Assembly (NCBI GenBank): GCA_900553775.1
Contig: USEZ01000119.1
Span: forward strand, 1-5,938
DNA: 5,938 bases
Origin: an uncultured Slackia sp.
GTDB taxonomy: Bacteria > Actinomycetota > Coriobacteriia > Coriobacteriales > Eggerthellaceae
Direction of reading: 5' to 3'
Below, one piece after another: positions 1 to 5,807 of this stretch. A program made the translations under genes and the position numbers. Position 1 is the stretch's first letter; each line of letters begins with the position of its first letter. The notes under the pieces were generated by a model. The model searched no databases. It worked only from the letters and a program-made list of their open reading frames with translations, and was not told the origin of the DNA.

Positions 1-1
1 G

Positions 2-766
2 GTGCTGTTCGCCGCCGATAGGGGCGTTGCCGACATGCTGTCCGCACCGGCGCCTCTCATGGTGGCGGGGGGCCTGGCGGCGCTTGTCGGCCTGCTGGCG
101 CTTGCGCGCTTCGGCACCGACCGCGCCTTGGTCAATGCGTCGTATCGATTCTTCCTGCCTGCCGTCGCATTCGCTTCGTTCGCCGCCGCGGCATTCGCGC
201 AAGGTGCCGTGCAGCATGCCGTGCTGGCGACGGGCGGCTTTGCGTTTCTGTCCATCTATGCGCTCATGATGGCGGGCGTTCTGACGGCGATGGCGGGACG
301 CATGGCGTCGCTGGCGCTGCCTTCCGCGTCGCTTATGGTGGCGGCGGCAAGCCTCGCTTGCCTGATCGGGTCGCTTCCTGCGGGCGAAAGCGTAATCGCA
401 TCGGCGGTCTATCCGGTGTTTCTGTCGTCTTTCATCGCAGCCGCCGCGCTTCTGGTGGCGACGCCGGGGTCGCGTCTGTGGCGCGTCGTCTTGGACGGCG
501 TCGATGCCGCGACGGCCGATGCTCCCGATGCGGCCGAAGCCTACGATGCCGCCTGCGAGCGCCTTTCGGCCGATTTCGCGCTGACGCCGCGGGAGAAAGA
601 AGCGCTCGTGCTGCTCGGGCGCGGCCATACGTCGGCCTTCGTCGCCGAGCAGTTGGTGATAGCGGAGTCTACGGCGCGAAGCCACCGCAAGAACATCTAT
701 CGCAAATTAGGCGTGAAGTCGCGCGAGGAATTGTTCTCCCTTATCGACGAGCATGAGGATCGATAG
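2..766 (+). CDS. Membrane-anchored LuxR-family transcriptional regulator, C-terminal part (5' partial)
   Basis: The reading frame is open from the window edge to a TAG stop. The 254 visible residues are the C-terminal part of a longer protein; the GTG at base 2 is unlikely to be the true start. About five hydrophobic segments are visible (roughly residues 16-36, 50-68, 72-97, 101-124 and 129-153), followed by an acidic linker. A classic LuxR/NarL helix-turn-helix covers residues 194-251: it opens with LTPREKEALVLLGRGHT, and the recognition helix is around STARSHRKNIYRKLGV. The protein is therefore a DNA-binding regulator tethered to the membrane, with no receiver domain visible. Eggerthella lenta has a large family of such multi-span LuxR regulators next to respiratory reductase genes (DadR for dopamine dehydroxylase is one). 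By position it probably controls the flavin lipoprotein gene 152 bases downstream, but the signal is unknown. The HTH call is firm; the target is inferred. Confidence 0.88.
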   Translation: MLFAADRGVADMLSAPAPLMVAGGLAALVGLLALARFGTDRALVNASYRFFLPAVAFASFAAAAFAQGAVQHAVLATGGFAFLSIYALMMAGVLTAMAGRMASLALPSASLMVAAASLACLIGSLPAGESVIASAVYPVFLSSFIAAAALLVATPGSRLWRVVLDGVDAATADAPDAAEAYDAACERLSADFALTPREKEALVLLGRGHTSAFVAEQLVIAESTARSHRKNIYRKLGVKSREELFSLIDEHEDR

Positions 767-918
767 CTCGTGACCAGGCGAAATGGACCTATCCCCTTTT
801 TCGTCGATGGGAATTTTTCCGAGTGCCGTCCATGAATCATACGTAATGACTATGGATTGACCGGGATGGCGACCCTATTCTTGCCGTCGTCGATGGACGG
901 AGGAAGAAAGGACCCATC

Positions 919-1947
919 ATGCAACAGAGCTTCACAAGGCGCCAATTCTTCAAGGGAAGCATCGTCGTGGCTTTGGGCGCGGCCGGCGCCTGCGCCCTGT
1001 CATCCTGCGCGCCGAAGGGGAAGGGAAGCGACGAAGAGAAAGCCGCCGCTGCCATGGGCGCGGCTTCGGGCAAGACGGTCACGCTGCATCGCGGCTACGG
1101 CGCCGCGCACGGCGACCGCGGATTCACCCAGGTCGTGGCGGCGGTTGCCGAAGACGGCACGATCGTCGACGTCAATATCGACGAATACGAATTCTTCGCG
1201 GCCGACGTCGAGGGAGCGATGCCCGTCCCCAACGCCGATGCGGGGTTCGGAGAGAGTTTCGTCGAAGGCTTCGTGCTCGTTTCCAAGGCCGACAACAACG
1301 ATGCGTATTCCGCACGCATGAAGGAAAAGGCGCAGTCCACGCAGCCGTGGCTCGAGTCCATCAAGGCGATCGAGCAGAACTGCGTCGGCAAGAAGGCCGC
1401 CGAGATCGATGCGGCCGATGCCGTTTCCGGCGCCACGCTGGTGGATACGCCGAACTACACTAAGCTCGTTCTCGAAGTGATCGGCGACGACGCCATTACG
1501 GCGAAGGGCACGCTCGGCGAAGGCGCGGCCAAGCTTTCGCGCGTCAACGGCGCCGCCCACGGCGAGAAGGCGTTCGCCGATGCCGTGGTGCTCGTGCAGG
1601 ACGGCATGGCCGTGGCTGCCAGCATCGACGAGTTCCAGTTCATGGACGCTTCCACCGACGGCCTGAAGCCCGTTCCCAGCAGCGATGGAAAGTTCGGCGC
1701 CAATGTGGTCGAGGGCAAGGCCCTGGCATCGAAGTCGCAGAACTCCGACATCTATTCCGCGTATATGAAGGAAAAGGCGCAGGCGACCACCGAATGGATC
1801 GCCTCCATGCGTTCGATCGAGGATTACATCGCCGGCAAAAAGGCCGACGAGCTGAAGAAGGTTCGTCCCGATGCCGTTTCCGGCGCCACGCTGGTCGATA
1901 CCGTCGGCTACGTCGCGGTGGCCGAAAAGGCCGTCGAAATGGCGTAA
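919..1947 (+). CDS. Tat-exported lipoprotein with two tandem FMN-binding-like domains (PplA-like flavin electron carrier)
   Basis: A 342-residue protein. The N-terminus has a twin-arginine motif (TRRQFFKG, residues 6-13), a hydrophobic stretch, and a lipobox LSSC ending at Cys30, so the mature protein should be lipid-anchored on the outer face of the membrane. Two copies of a domain of about 140 residues follow (about 53-188 and 204-340). Each starts with a Gly-Ala-Ala-His-Gly segment, runs through an 'xDGxxxxxxIDEF/Y' strand pair and a conserved YSAxMKEKAQ helix, and ends with DAVSGATLVDT. That last motif fits the ApbE flavin-transferase target of FMN_bind proteins (NqrC, RnfG, PplA), predicting covalent FMN on Thr173 and Thr324. 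Two FMN-bind-like domains on a lipoprotein is the architecture of Listeria PplA. The role is inferred to be electron transfer outside the cell. The ATG is supported by AAAGGA at 907-912, six bases upstream; GGAGG at 899-903 is too distant. Cys155 occurs only in the first domain. Confidence 0.85.
   Translation: MQQSFTRRQFFKGSIVVALGAAGACALSSCAPKGKGSDEEKAAAAMGAASGKTVTLHRGYGAAHGDRGFTQVVAAVAEDGTIVDVNIDEYEFFAADVEGAMPVPNADAGFGESFVEGFVLVSKADNNDAYSARMKEKAQSTQPWLESIKAIEQNCVGKKAAEIDAADAVSGATLVDTPNYTKLVLEVIGDDAITAKGTLGEGAAKLSRVNGAAHGEKAFADAVVLVQDGMAVAASIDEFQFMDASTDGLKPVPSSDGKFGANVVEGKALASKSQNSDIYSAYMKEKAQATTEWIASMRSIEDYIAGKKADELKKVRPDAVSGATLVDTVGYVAVAEKAVEMA
1075..1482 (+). repeat. FMN-binding-like domain, copy 1
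   Basis: First of two in-frame copies inside the flavin lipoprotein (residues about 53-188). It ends in DAVSGATLVDT, with the predicted flavin-bearing Thr173 encoded at 1435-1437. Boundaries are approximate and were set by comparing the two copies by eye. Confidence 0.75.
1528..1938 (+). repeat. FMN-binding-like domain, copy 2
   Basis: Second in-frame copy (residues about 204-340), offset 151 codons from the first at the flavinylation motif; Thr324 is encoded at 1888-1890. Bases 1870-1895 are identical to 1417-1442 (26 of 26), and bases 1765-1782 are identical to 1318-1335 (18 of 18). The rest of the domains has diverged more, so either the duplication has been partly homogenised or these segments are under strong constraint. 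Confidence 0.75.
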
Positions 1948-1967
1948 GGCATTCTCGCCCCTCCCTT

Positions 1968-1997
1968 CGAGGCGGACGGCTTCGGCCGCCCGCCTCG
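1968..1997 (+). terminator. Terminator-like hairpin after the flavin lipoprotein gene
   Basis: Arms 1968-1980 and 1985-1997 pair over 13 positions with one A/C mismatch around a TTCG tetraloop, 20 bases after the TAA stop. No clear T-tract follows, so it may terminate weakly or protect the mRNA end. It separates the lipoprotein gene from the ribU-like gene. Confidence 0.6.
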
Positions 1998-2245
1998 CTG
2001 TATTGCGAGGCCTTCCGTCTGTGCGTCCGGCAGCGTATGTACCGTTCGGTCCACTGTCGTGCGCTCGCTCCGTTTTCGCGGCGGTGCGCGTATCATCGCC
2101 TCGTCGATCGGCGCTTTGCGGGAAGGCGCCGACGTGTGCGAGGCCGGCGGGCGGCGCAACGAGGCGTGTTCCGTCGTGCCTGCGCGTTTCGCGTGGCCGA
2201 TGGGGTTCCTCATCCGTCGGGACGAAAGAACTGCAGGGGGAGATG
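1998..2245. other. Non-coding gap upstream of the ribU-like gene
   Basis: About 250 bases without a convincing gene; the open frames crossing it are shadows of neighbouring frames. A TATCAT hexamer at 2091-2096 could be a -10 element, but no good -35 lies 16-18 bases upstream. A weak six-base pairing (2126-2131 with 2152-2157) is visible. None of the conserved blocks of an FMN riboswitch could be recognised, although flavin transporter genes often carry one. Confidence 0.5.
2235..2240 (+). promoter_or_regulatory. Ribosome binding site of the ribU-like gene, deciding its start
   Basis: AGGGGG precedes two adjacent ATG codons (2243 and 2246). The spacer is two bases to the first and five to the second, so the second is preferred. 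Confidence 0.6.
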
Positions 2246-2791
2246 ATGGAAAAAGACCGTTCGTCGAGAAAAACGGCTGCGCTCGTTTTGCTCGCAGCCA
2301 TGGCCATGACGTTGAGTTTCGTCGAGATTCCCTTGATCCAAAGCGCGCCATGGCTGCAATACGATCCGTCGGGCGCGGTGTCCGCGCTCGTTTCCCTTTT
2401 GTTCGGACCCTGGGTCGGGGTGGCGGTTGCGGTGTGCTCGTGGATTCCTCATCTGGTGGCCGATCCGCTCGGCGCCTTCATGAACATCATGTCGGCCTCT
2501 TCGCTTGCGCTGACGGTTTCCGCGGCAAGGGGAAAAAGCGACGCGTCCCTGCGTCTTGCGGCGGCCTGCCTTGCGGCCGTCGCGGCGTCGGCGGCCATTT
2601 CCATCTGCTTGAATTTCGTGGTGACGCCGGTGTATCTGGGCGTGTCGTACGACTACGTGGCGGCCACCGTGATGCCCGCCCTGCTGCCGTTCAATATCGT
2701 GAAATCGAGCGTCAACGTGACGCTTGCCGCCGTTGCGAGCGTCAAGATGAAAGACCTGCTGGATAAGCGGTCGCGCCGCGAGCGCGATTGA
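2246..2791 (+). CDS. ribU: Riboflavin ECF transporter substrate-binding (S) component, RibU-like
   Basis: A 181-residue integral membrane protein, typical in length for an ECF S component, with about six hydrophobic segments (roughly 11-29, 44-53, 55-71, 78-94, 103-128 and 143-167). Features recalled from the RibU family are in the right order: a 'SAPWLQYDPSG' segment (residues 33-43; family form close to LKYDPSD) followed by a FGPWVG turn, a 'PLGAFMN' segment (74-80), 'NFVVTPVY' (123-130) and 'LPFNIVKSSVN' (147-157). Alanine-rich spacing in helix 1 fits contact with the T subunit. It should bind riboflavin at the membrane and work with shared EcfA/A'/T subunits encoded elsewhere (group II ECF). 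Its position beside a predicted flavinylated lipoprotein suggests it supplies flavin for that protein, either by import or as a partner in export; the direction cannot be read from sequence. A longer in-frame extension upstream lacks a good ribosome binding site. Confidence 0.82.
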   Translation: MEKDRSSRKTAALVLLAAMAMTLSFVEIPLIQSAPWLQYDPSGAVSALVSLLFGPWVGVAVAVCSWIPHLVADPLGAFMNIMSASSLALTVSAARGKSDASLRLAAACLAAVAASAAISICLNFVVTPVYLGVSYDYVAATVMPALLPFNIVKSSVNVTLAAVASVKMKDLLDKRSRRERD

Positions 2792-2792
2792 A

Positions 2793-2813
2793 CCGTGCGA
2801 TCGGAGCGCACGG
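2793..2813. terminator. Hairpin between the convergent ribU-like and MocR genes
   Basis: A perfect 7-base stem (CCGTGCG at 2793-2799 with CGCACGG at 2807-2813) with a 7-base loop, starting two bases after the ribU-like stop. It could end transcription from the left, and possibly from the right, in the 52-base convergent gap. No strong T-tract is present. Confidence 0.5.
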
Positions 2814-2843
2814 CGCGGGAGCGTCGTTTCCGCCCTGCCGTTC

Positions 2844-4304
2844 TTACGACGCGGGCTTTTCGAGCCATGCCCGCATAAGCGCGCGGACGCCTGCTTCGAT
2901 GTCGTCTTCGGGGATGCGCGAAAAGCCTATCAGCACCGCGTCGGACCAAGGCGCTTCCTGCGTCATCCAAGAGCGCCCCGTGCCGTAAACGCGCACGCCC
3001 TCTTGCGCGGCGGCTTCGACCAGCGCTTCCTGGCCTCTGTCGTCGCGGGTGCGCACGAGAAGGTGCAGCCCCGCGTTTCCGTGCATGACCTCCACGCGGT
3101 TCGACCCGTGCTTTTCGAGGGCGCCGACGAGTGCGGCGTGCTTGCGCTTGTTGCGCGTCTGAGCGCGCTTGACCAGGCGATCCCAATGCCCCTGTTCGAT
3201 AAGCAGGCTCATCGCGGCCTGCGTGACCCACGGCACTTCGTTGCGAAACCCCTCATAGCGCGTGTGCCAGGCCGCAAGAAGCTTGGGCGGTAAGACCAAG
3301 TAGCTCATGCGGATCGCAGGCGAAAGCACCTTCGAGAACGTGCCCATGTGGACCACCCTGCCCGAGGCGTCGATCGAGAGCAGCGCCGGCAGCGGCATGG
3401 TGTTGTAGCGGAACTCGTGGCAGTAGCCGTCCTCGATGATGTAGGCGTCGTTTCGTGTCGCCCAGCGGATGAGCTGTTGGCGCGTGGAAAGCGGCATGGT
3501 CTTTCCCGTGGGGAATTGGCTCGACGGGGTGACGAATATCAGGCGGGGCCGGCTCTTTTCGAGCGAGGCGATATCCCAGTTCCCCTGCTCGTCTACGGGC
3601 AGCGCGACGGTTTCGAATCCGAGCCGCTCGAATACGATGCGCGCGCCGTAGAATCCCGGGTTTTCGAAGGCGACCGCATCGGAGGCTGCATCGAACAGGC
3701 CGAGCAGTTTGGCAAGCGAGGCCTGGGTGCCCGGCTGCACGACGATCCGCTCCGCGCGGCAAGGCGCTCCCAGCGCCGAAACGAGCCGTCGCGCTATCGC
3801 TTCGCGCAAGCACGCATCGCCCTGTTCGGGGCCATAGGTATCGGCGGCCTGCGCGTTTTCGCCGAAGAGCGCTTCGGTCGTCAGCCTGCGCCAGATATCG
3901 GACGGAAAGCTTCCTTCGGCAAGGTCGCCGTAGGCGAAATCGTAGCGGATGGGATAGGGCGCGCATAACGGCTCGAGTCCGTCCGCCGCGCCTGTCGTAT
4001 CGCCTTGCGTGCCGCTTTCGGCATGTTCGTGCAAGTCTTTCCCCCATGCGGCGAGCATTTCGTCGATGTCGAGCTCTTCGACCACGTATCCCGAACCGGG
4101 CTTCGAGCGCACATAGCCTTCCTGGACGAGCTGCCGATAGGCCGCTTCGACGGTATTGCGCGATATTTCCAGTTCATCGGCAAGCTTCCGCAATGCGGGA
4201 AGCTTCGATCCCGCGGGGATCGCGCCCGTTGCTATCTCTTTGCGGCATGCGTCCAGCAGCTGGCGCTGCAGCGTGACGGCGCTCGATTTGTCGATCGTGA
4301 TCAT
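2844..4304 (-). CDS. MocR-subfamily (PdxR-like) regulator: GntR helix-turn-helix fused to a fold-type I aminotransferase domain
   Basis: A 486-residue protein of usual MocR length. Residues about 11-76 form a GntR winged helix-turn-helix (LPALRKLADELEISRNTVEAAYRQL, then EGYVRSKPGSGYVV). An acidic linker follows, then a PLP-dependent aminotransferase-like domain from about residue 119. The PLP-binding Lys is K325 in HMGTFSKVLSP. Also seen are ENPGFYG (214-220), TPSSQFPTGKTM (259-270) and IIEDGYCHEFRY (289-300), with Asp292 the likely partner of the pyridine nitrogen. The last two differ from the common family forms TPSHQ(F/Y)PTG and EDDYDSEFRY. MocR proteins normally sense PLP or an amino-compound aldimine and act as regulators, not enzymes; they often control a divergent gene, which here is nrfA. 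An ATG at 4310 gives two more residues, but its Shine-Dalgarno spacing is only one base. The family call is firm; the ligand and target are unknown. Confidence 0.9.
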   Translation of the reverse strand: MITIDKSSAVTLQRQLLDACRKEIATGAIPAGSKLPALRKLADELEISRNTVEAAYRQLVQEGYVRSKPGSGYVVEELDIDEMLAAWGKDLHEHAESGTQGDTTGAADGLEPLCAPYPIRYDFAYGDLAEGSFPSDIWRRLTTEALFGENAQAADTYGPEQGDACLREAIARRLVSALGAPCRAERIVVQPGTQASLAKLLGLFDAASDAVAFENPGFYGARIVFERLGFETVALPVDEQGNWDIASLEKSRPRLIFVTPSSQFPTGKTMPLSTRQQLIRWATRNDAYIIEDGYCHEFRYNTMPLPALLSIDASGRVVHMGTFSKVLSPAIRMSYLVLPPKLLAAWHTRYEGFRNEVPWVTQAAMSLLIEQGHWDRLVKRAQTRNKRKHAALVGALEKHGSNRVEVMHGNAGLHLLVRTRDDRGQEALVEAAAQEGVRVYGTGRSWMTQEAPWSDAVLIGFSRIPEDDIEAGVRALMRAWLEKPAS

Positions 4305-4311
4305 GAACATA

Positions 4312-4317
4312 CCCCTT
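4312..4317 (-). promoter_or_regulatory. Ribosome binding site of the MocR gene, deciding its start
   Basis: On the minus strand AAGGGG lies one base before the ATG at 4310 and seven bases before the ATG at 4304. The second spacing is normal, so 4304 is the preferred start. Confidence 0.5.
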
Positions 4318-4326
4318 TTGCGCTAT

Positions 4327-4336
4327 GAAGCGTCCC
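4327..4336 (+). repeat. Direct repeat GAAGCGTCCC, copy 1 (candidate MocR operator half)
   Basis: Exact 10-base match to 4351-4360, offset 24 bases, between the MocR and nrfA genes. MocR-family regulators such as GabR and PdxR are known to bind paired direct repeats near their own promoters. This copy lies in the predicted MocR leader. Confidence 0.5.
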
Positions 4337-4350
4337 CATGAAAAAGTGGC

Positions 4351-4360
4351 GAAGCGTCCC
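4351..4360 (+). repeat. Direct repeat GAAGCGTCCC, copy 2 (candidate MocR operator half)
   Basis: Second exact copy. It directly abuts the proposed -35 element of nrfA at 4361-4366, a position suited to control of nrfA. The first six bases, GAAGCG, recur once more at 4408-4413. Confidence 0.5.
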
Positions 4361-4389
4361 TTATCCGATCATACGGCCGTTTTTATGAT
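4361..4389 (+). promoter_or_regulatory. Candidate sigma70-type promoter for nrfA
   Basis: A -10 element TATGAT (4384-4389, five of six consensus bases) sits 17 bases after TTATCC (4361-4366, three of six). This would start transcription near 4396 and give a leader of about 55 bases before the ATG at 4452. Proposed by eye. Confidence 0.45.
4368..4389. promoter_or_regulatory. Inverted TATGAT hexamers: overlapping divergent -10 elements or operator
   Basis: ATCATA at 4368-4373 and TATGAT at 4384-4389 are inverted copies separated by 10 bases containing CGGCCG. Read on the minus strand, the left copy is also a good -10 for the MocR gene, though no convincing -35 lies 16-18 bases behind it. Transcription in the two directions would then compete over the same DNA. 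Confidence 0.35.
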
Positions 4390-4451
4390 TTCTGCGTAAA
4401 GAGGTCGGAAGCGAGGGTTTCGGCCGAAGGGTACAACGGAAGGGGGCTTCC

Positions 4452-5753
4452 ATGGAGACCGGTTCTTTGAGGAGAAATTGCGTCGTGCTGTGCGCGACGG
4501 GGGCATTGGTCGTGGCGGCGGGGCTGATCGCGTGCGCGCCGCAGGTGCAGGAGACGGGCAGCATGGGCGACGGAGGGGCCGTGGTGGCCGAAACGCCCAA
4601 GCCGATGCCTGCGGCCGACGAATACGGAGTGGTGAAGGCCGATTCGTGGAAGAGCATATATCCGAACGAGTATCGGACTTATCGGGAAAACGATGCGAAT
4701 TCGCTCGAGTCGGGCAAGCACGACTACCTGGAGCTGTACCCGGCGCTTAATTCCATGTACGAAGGATACGCCTTCGCGCTCGGCTATAACGAGGCGGCGG
4801 GGCATACCCATACGCTCGAAGACGTGAAGGAAACGCCCCGTACGACCGAGAAAGCGCAGCTGGCAAATTGCATCAGTTGCAAAACGCCCCAGTTCACGGC
4901 CATGGTGAACACGATGGGGGAAGACATTTACAAGCAGCCGTTCTGGGATGTGGTCGAGCAATTCGACGAGCCTATCAGCTGCTACAACTGCCATGAAAAC
5001 GACCCGCAGTCGCTTACGGTGACGAACAAGTTCTTCGCCCGCGCCCTGGGTCCTGCGGATTCGCCTCAGGTGTCGAAAGAGGCGCAATCGTGCGGGCAGT
5101 GCCACAACGAATACTATTTCGACCCCGAGACCAAGGCCACGACCAATCCGTACACGGGCCTCGAGAACATGACGCCCGACGCGATCCTGGCCTACTACGA
5201 CGAGCGCGGCTACAAAGACTGGGAGCACCCCGAAACGGGAGCCGCCATGCTCAAGGTACAGCATCCCGAGTTCGAAACGCTGTACGGCGGCGCGCAGACG
5301 TTCATGGTGAAGCAGGGTATGACTTGCGCCGATTGCCATATGGGCAAGAAGGTGGCCGAAGACGGCATCACCTACGTCTCCCATACCTGGAGAAGCCCGC
5401 TCGAGGATGAAGAGCTGATGGAGGCGAACTGCAATACGAGCGGATGCCATGCCTCCGACGAAGGCGGAATCGCGGGCAAAGTGGCTGCCATCCAGGCCGA
5501 GGAGGAAGCCCGCGTGACGGCGATCAGCGAGAAGATCGAGCAGATGATCGCGCGTGTTGCCGAGCAGCGCGAAAGCGGCGCGCTTTCGGGCGATGCGCTT
5601 GCCGAGGTGCAGCGCCTGCATCGCGTTTCTCAGTTCTATTGGGATTTCGTGATGGTCGAAAACAGCGAAGGCGCCCATAACCCCGAGCTGACCTTCGAGA
5701 CGCTCGACAAGGCCGAAGCGGCCGTCGACCAGGCCCTTTCGATGCTGGCATAA
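4452..5753 (+). CDS. nrfA: Ammonia-forming cytochrome c nitrite reductase NrfA, lipoprotein form with an atypical heme 5 site
   Basis: A 433-residue pentaheme enzyme reducing nitrite to ammonium (EC 1.7.2.2) outside the cytoplasmic membrane. The N-terminus is a lipoprotein signal with lipobox LIAC ending at Cys28. Heme sites in order: CISCK (140-144, the Lys-ligated active-site heme diagnostic of NrfA), CYNCH (177-181), CGQCH (214-218), CADCH (292-296), then CNTSGCH (327-333), which is CX4CH. Catalytic residues by family motif: Arg130 (GHTHTLEDVKETPR), Tyr221 (CGQCHNEYYF) and His271 (KVQHPEFE); Glu220, Lys268 and Gln270 fit the calcium site. His118/120, His311 and His409 fit distal ligands of three bis-His hemes. 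The usual His in a Gly-Ile-His stretch after the active-site His is replaced here by GGAQTF. GGAAGGGGG at 4438-4446 is the ribosome binding site. No NrfH precedes it, so the lipid anchor may replace membrane tethering by NrfH. It is divergent from the MocR gene. Confidence 0.93.
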   Translation: METGSLRRNCVVLCATGALVVAAGLIACAPQVQETGSMGDGGAVVAETPKPMPAADEYGVVKADSWKSIYPNEYRTYRENDANSLESGKHDYLELYPALNSMYEGYAFALGYNEAAGHTHTLEDVKETPRTTEKAQLANCISCKTPQFTAMVNTMGEDIYKQPFWDVVEQFDEPISCYNCHENDPQSLTVTNKFFARALGPADSPQVSKEAQSCGQCHNEYYFDPETKATTNPYTGLENMTPDAILAYYDERGYKDWEHPETGAAMLKVQHPEFETLYGGAQTFMVKQGMTCADCHMGKKVAEDGITYVSHTWRSPLEDEELMEANCNTSGCHASDEGGIAGKVAAIQAEEEARVTAISEKIEQMIARVAEQRESGALSGDALAEVQRLHRVSQFYWDFVMVENSEGAHNPELTFETLDKAEAAVDQALSMLA

Positions 5754-5807
5754 CGTAATCGGGGCACTTCGGATGAGGCGTGCGGCTGCGATGCCCGCCC
5801 GTGTCCG

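Noticed and set aside
790..820. Possible terminator after the LuxR gene (TCCC and GGGA near T-runs)
   Set aside because: The stem is only about four base pairs around a long loop; the T-runs alone do not support a call.
831..856. Partial palindrome TCATACGTAATGA as a LuxR operator or promoter for the flavin lipoprotein
   Set aside because: Only four-base arms match symmetrically, and no -35/-10 pair with normal spacing could be found nearby. TTGACC at 857-862 and TATTCT at 876-881 are only 13 bases apart.
1000..2307. Long antisense open frame over the flavin lipoprotein gene (435 codons)
   Set aside because: It is antisense to a gene with clear signal peptide and domain motifs, its translation is rich in Arg, Gly and His with no recognisable domain, and long open antisense frames are expected in GC-rich DNA.
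2059..2766. Open frame of 235 codons overlapping the ribU-like gene in another frame
   Set aside because: Its translation is Arg/Gly-rich and lacks hydrophobic or domain structure, whereas the overlapping frame gives a coherent RibU-like membrane protein with a ribosome binding site.
4383..5678. Long antisense open frame over nrfA (431 codons)
   Set aside because: The plus strand encodes five heme motifs and the NrfA catalytic residues. The antisense product is a His/Arg-rich composition artefact.
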